Position numbers and translations under genes: made by a program | NCBI GenBank assembly: GCA_963795805.1 | Contig: CAWCIV010000001.1 | Location: forward strand, 558,001 to 622,000 | From: JALYYC01 sp963795805 | Lineage (GTDB): Bacteria; Chloroflexota; Dormibacteria; CF-121 | Length of the DNA stretch: 64,000 nucleotides | Direction of reading: 5' to 3' | In this document: in pieces, positions 62,151 through 64,000 of the stretch | Layout of the letters: each line of letters starts with the position of its first letter | Position numbering within the stretch: the first letter of the stretch is position 1 | The notes under the pieces: generated by a model | What the model was told of the DNA's origin: nothing | What the model saw: the letters and a program-made list of their open reading frames with translations, nothing else | Databases searched by the model: none

Positions 62151-63836
62151 ATGAAAAGAAAGGGATTGTTTCGTGCGCGACTATTCGGCGTGTTCATGGT
62201 TGCCGTCCTTGCAGGTGCGGGTCTGGCCTCGCCAGCCCTCGCGGCGGGACCGAACGACAACCATGGGCAATCGACCTGCAAAGGCGACCGAGTAAGCCAG
62301 GACTGCAACGGCCTGACCGGCCAGCAGCGCGCGAGCCTGATGGCGATCGCGCGGGACACCTGGAAGTTCTATGCGGAAGATGTCGATCCCAATACGCACC
62401 TCCCATTGGACAACACCACGCACGCCGCCGGCTCGCCGGTCGCCACGGATTATGGCCGGTACACGTCGGCCGCCAACATCGGCGTCTACCTGTGGGCCGT
62501 CGTGGCGGCCAGTGACCTCGGGCTGATCAGTAAGCGCGAGGCCACCAGGGAAATCTCAGCCACGCTCACGACAGTCAAGCGACTCCAGAAGGATCACGGG
62601 TTTCTGTACCAGTGGTACGACACGACCACGGGAGCAGTCATTCCTGGGCCCGGAAACCCCCACGCGTGTGGCGGCGCGCCGAGCTTCGACAACTGTTGGT
62701 TTATTTCGAACGTCGACAATGGCCTTTACGCATCGGGTCTGATCGTGGTCCGCAGTGCCCTTCCCAACCTGCGGCGGCAAGTAAACGAGCTGATGGCGCC
62801 GATGGACTTCGGTCTCTTCTATGACAACCGTCCCCAGACGCATTGCAACACGAACCCCGCCGTCCCGGGGAACCAGCCAACCGGCCAGATGTACGGCGGT
62901 TACTATGTCGGGCTTCCGCCCGAGACGGGCACCAACTGGCAGCACTACTACCACAATGGCGCCCTCTACAGCGACCCACGGATCTCGGCCTACATCGGCA
63001 TGGGTTTGCATCAAATGCCGGGCGACGTCTGGTGGCGCAGCTGGCGGACGCTCCCGCCAAAGGCCCCCTTCGCCGATTGCCAGGCAACCGACCCCGATTT
63101 CTCCTGGCAGGGACAGTGGCCGGTCCCCGGCTACTGGACGGTCTACCGTGACCCGCAGTCAGGCAAGCGATTCAACGTCTGGGAAGGCCATTACAACTAT
63201 TACGGTGGCGATCCGACGTTCGTACCGACCTGGGGCGGTGGGATGTTCGAAGGGTTGATGAACGACCAGGTCGTGCCGGAGACGACCTGGGGCCCCCGCA
63301 CGTTCGGTCTAAATGACGTGCGCACCGTCCAGGTCCAGGCCAAGTACGCGACGGAAAAGCTGGGTTACCAGGTATGGGGTCTCTCGCCGTCGAGCACGGC
63401 CGACGACACCGGAAACTACAACACCTATGGCGCCGAGGGTCTGAATACCCCGTATGCCGCCAAGAAGGGCTTGTCGCAGTGCTACGGCTGCGCGACCGAG
63501 GACGTCGTCAGTCCGCATGCGTCCTTTATTGCCTTGGATGCCGCGCCGCAGCTGGCCTACGCCAACATCCAGAAGCTGCGCCAGCTCTACCAGGGCATCT
63601 ACGGATCGGGTGGGTTCTTTGATGCCGTCAACCCGAAGACCGGCTCGGTCGGTCACCGGTACCTGGTTCTCGATCAGTCGATGATCATGGCTTCGCTGGA
63701 CAACGCGCTGCGGAATCGGGCAATGCAGCAGCACTTTGCGGAGGACCCGGTCTCCTGGGCGGCCAAGCTGTATCTCTCCTACGAGACAATGTCGATCAGT
63801 GGCGACGCAGGCGACCAAGACAAGAACAAGCAATAG
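62151..63836 (+). CDS. Secreted glycoamylase-domain glycoside hydrolase (GH144-like)
   Basis: Exported protein of 561 aa, probably an (alpha/alpha)6-barrel glucan hydrolase. A signal peptide (FMVAVLAGAGLASPALAAGP) precedes the domain. Family-like blocks are TSAANIGVYLWAVVAASDLG, DNCWFISNVDNGLYASGLIV, TWGGGMFEGLMNDQVVPETT and SPHASFIALDAAPQLAYANI. These resemble the glycoamylase (PF10091)/beta-1,2-glucanase group. ATG 62151 is chosen for its GGAAGGAG ribosome site and the signal peptide. It follows the ABC ATPase by 22 bases, so hydrolysis outside and uptake of the products are likely linked. The exact glucan linkage is inference. Confidence 0.78.
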   Translation: MKRKGLFRARLFGVFMVAVLAGAGLASPALAAGPNDNHGQSTCKGDRVSQDCNGLTGQQRASLMAIARDTWKFYAEDVDPNTHLPLDNTTHAAGSPVATDYGRYTSAANIGVYLWAVVAASDLGLISKREATREISATLTTVKRLQKDHGFLYQWYDTTTGAVIPGPGNPHACGGAPSFDNCWFISNVDNGLYASGLIVVRSALPNLRRQVNELMAPMDFGLFYDNRPQTHCNTNPAVPGNQPTGQMYGGYYVGLPPETGTNWQHYYHNGALYSDPRISAYIGMGLHQMPGDVWWRSWRTLPPKAPFADCQATDPDFSWQGQWPVPGYWTVYRDPQSGKRFNVWEGHYNYYGGDPTFVPTWGGGMFEGLMNDQVVPETTWGPRTFGLNDVRTVQVQAKYATEKLGYQVWGLSPSSTADDTGNYNTYGAEGLNTPYAAKKGLSQCYGCATEDVVSPHASFIALDAAPQLAYANIQKLRQLYQGIYGSGGFFDAVNPKTGSVGHRYLVLDQSMIMASLDNALRNRAMQQHFAEDPVSWAAKLYLSYETMSISGDAGDQDKNKQ

Positions 63837-63850
63837 AAGAGCCTAAGACG

Positions 63851-63881
63851 GGCGAGCAGCGGAAAGAGTCCGCCGCTCGCC
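63851..63881 (+). terminator. Strong stem-loop after the glycoside hydrolase
   Basis: GGCGAGCAGCGGA (63851-63863) and TCCGCCGCTCGCC (63869-63881) pair over 13 positions with one A-C mismatch around an AAGAG loop. It starts 14 bases after the stop codon. There is no T-run, so termination might need Rho or the structure may stabilise the message end. The remaining bases to 64000 show no gene. Confidence 0.55.
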
Positions 63882-64000
63882 TCGACTGGGAGCGTCGCGT
63901 TGGTCGCCGTCGTGACTCGGTCGCGGCGGCGATCGCGCATGCGCTCCCGTCACCCTCGAACGTTCGTGCCGAGCCCGGGGGAGGGCAGGTGACGTTACGC

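Overview
This is a 64 kb stretch of a GC-rich bacterial chromosome. GTG and occasional TTG starts are frequent, most genes abut or overlap by 1-8 bases, and genes form long co-directional blocks. The gene mix fits a Chloroflexota-type organism, possibly a soil lineage near 'Ca. Dormibacterota', with Actinomycetota as the main alternative. Pointers are an archaeal-type glucose dehydrogenase, an F420-type PPOX enzyme, a DUF222-HNH protein, a GH133 debranching enzyme and a PduO-type adenosyltransferase. I saw no rRNA, tRNA, CRISPR array, insertion sequence or prophage, so this placement is inference.

Layout. 1-7 kb: 3' part of a glutamine synthetase-family gene (frameshifted), Hsp20, UbiA prenyltransferase plus methyltransferase, and a sugar block (glucose dehydrogenase, glycogen debranching enzyme, cyclase-family hydrolase). 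7-11 kb: thyX behind two DnaA-box-like sites, bioY, a NUDIX hydrolase, a cobalamin adenosyltransferase and, convergent, queG. 11-16 kb: a tightly coupled operon opening with an orphan DnaA domain-I-like protein and acylphosphatase, then an aminotransferase and trpCFBA. 16-18 kb: ECF sigma factor, zinc-finger anti-sigma-like protein and a NUDIX-like protein. 18-31 kb: an amine/amino-acid utilisation island (class III aminotransferase, ureohydrolase, polar amino-acid ABC transporter, FAD oxidoreductase, two APC permeases, Rieske oxygenase, amidohydrolase). Six of its genes are interrupted by single-base frame changes, ten in all; almost none occur elsewhere.

31-40 kb: one apparent operon of MoaD-like protein, NIL-domain protein, mnmA, a small membrane protein, an FNR-like flavoprotein and five complex I membrane-arm homologues (J, K, L, M, N). 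By eye, conserved proton-channel residues are neutralised or altered in K, L, M and N, and no NuoA-I or NuoH is present. This is the most unusual system in the window.

40-52 kb: class A PBP, a CDP-alcohol phosphatidyltransferase, a PPOX enzyme, a lipoprotein of the branched-chain amino-acid receptor family, a CPBP protease, two membrane proteins with a CtaG homologue, then Fur, an MFS exporter and a VIT-family iron/manganese transporter. A pseudo-receiver protein, a zinc-ribbon protein, a YjbQ protein and a metallo-beta-lactamase-fold hydrolase follow. 53-56 kb: DUF222-HNH protein, DUF2330-like secreted protein and an SDR enzyme. 56.6-63.8 kb: a complete Opp/Dpp-type ABC transporter followed by a secreted glycoamylase-domain hydrolase, which together look like an oligosaccharide scavenging locus closed by a strong stem-loop.
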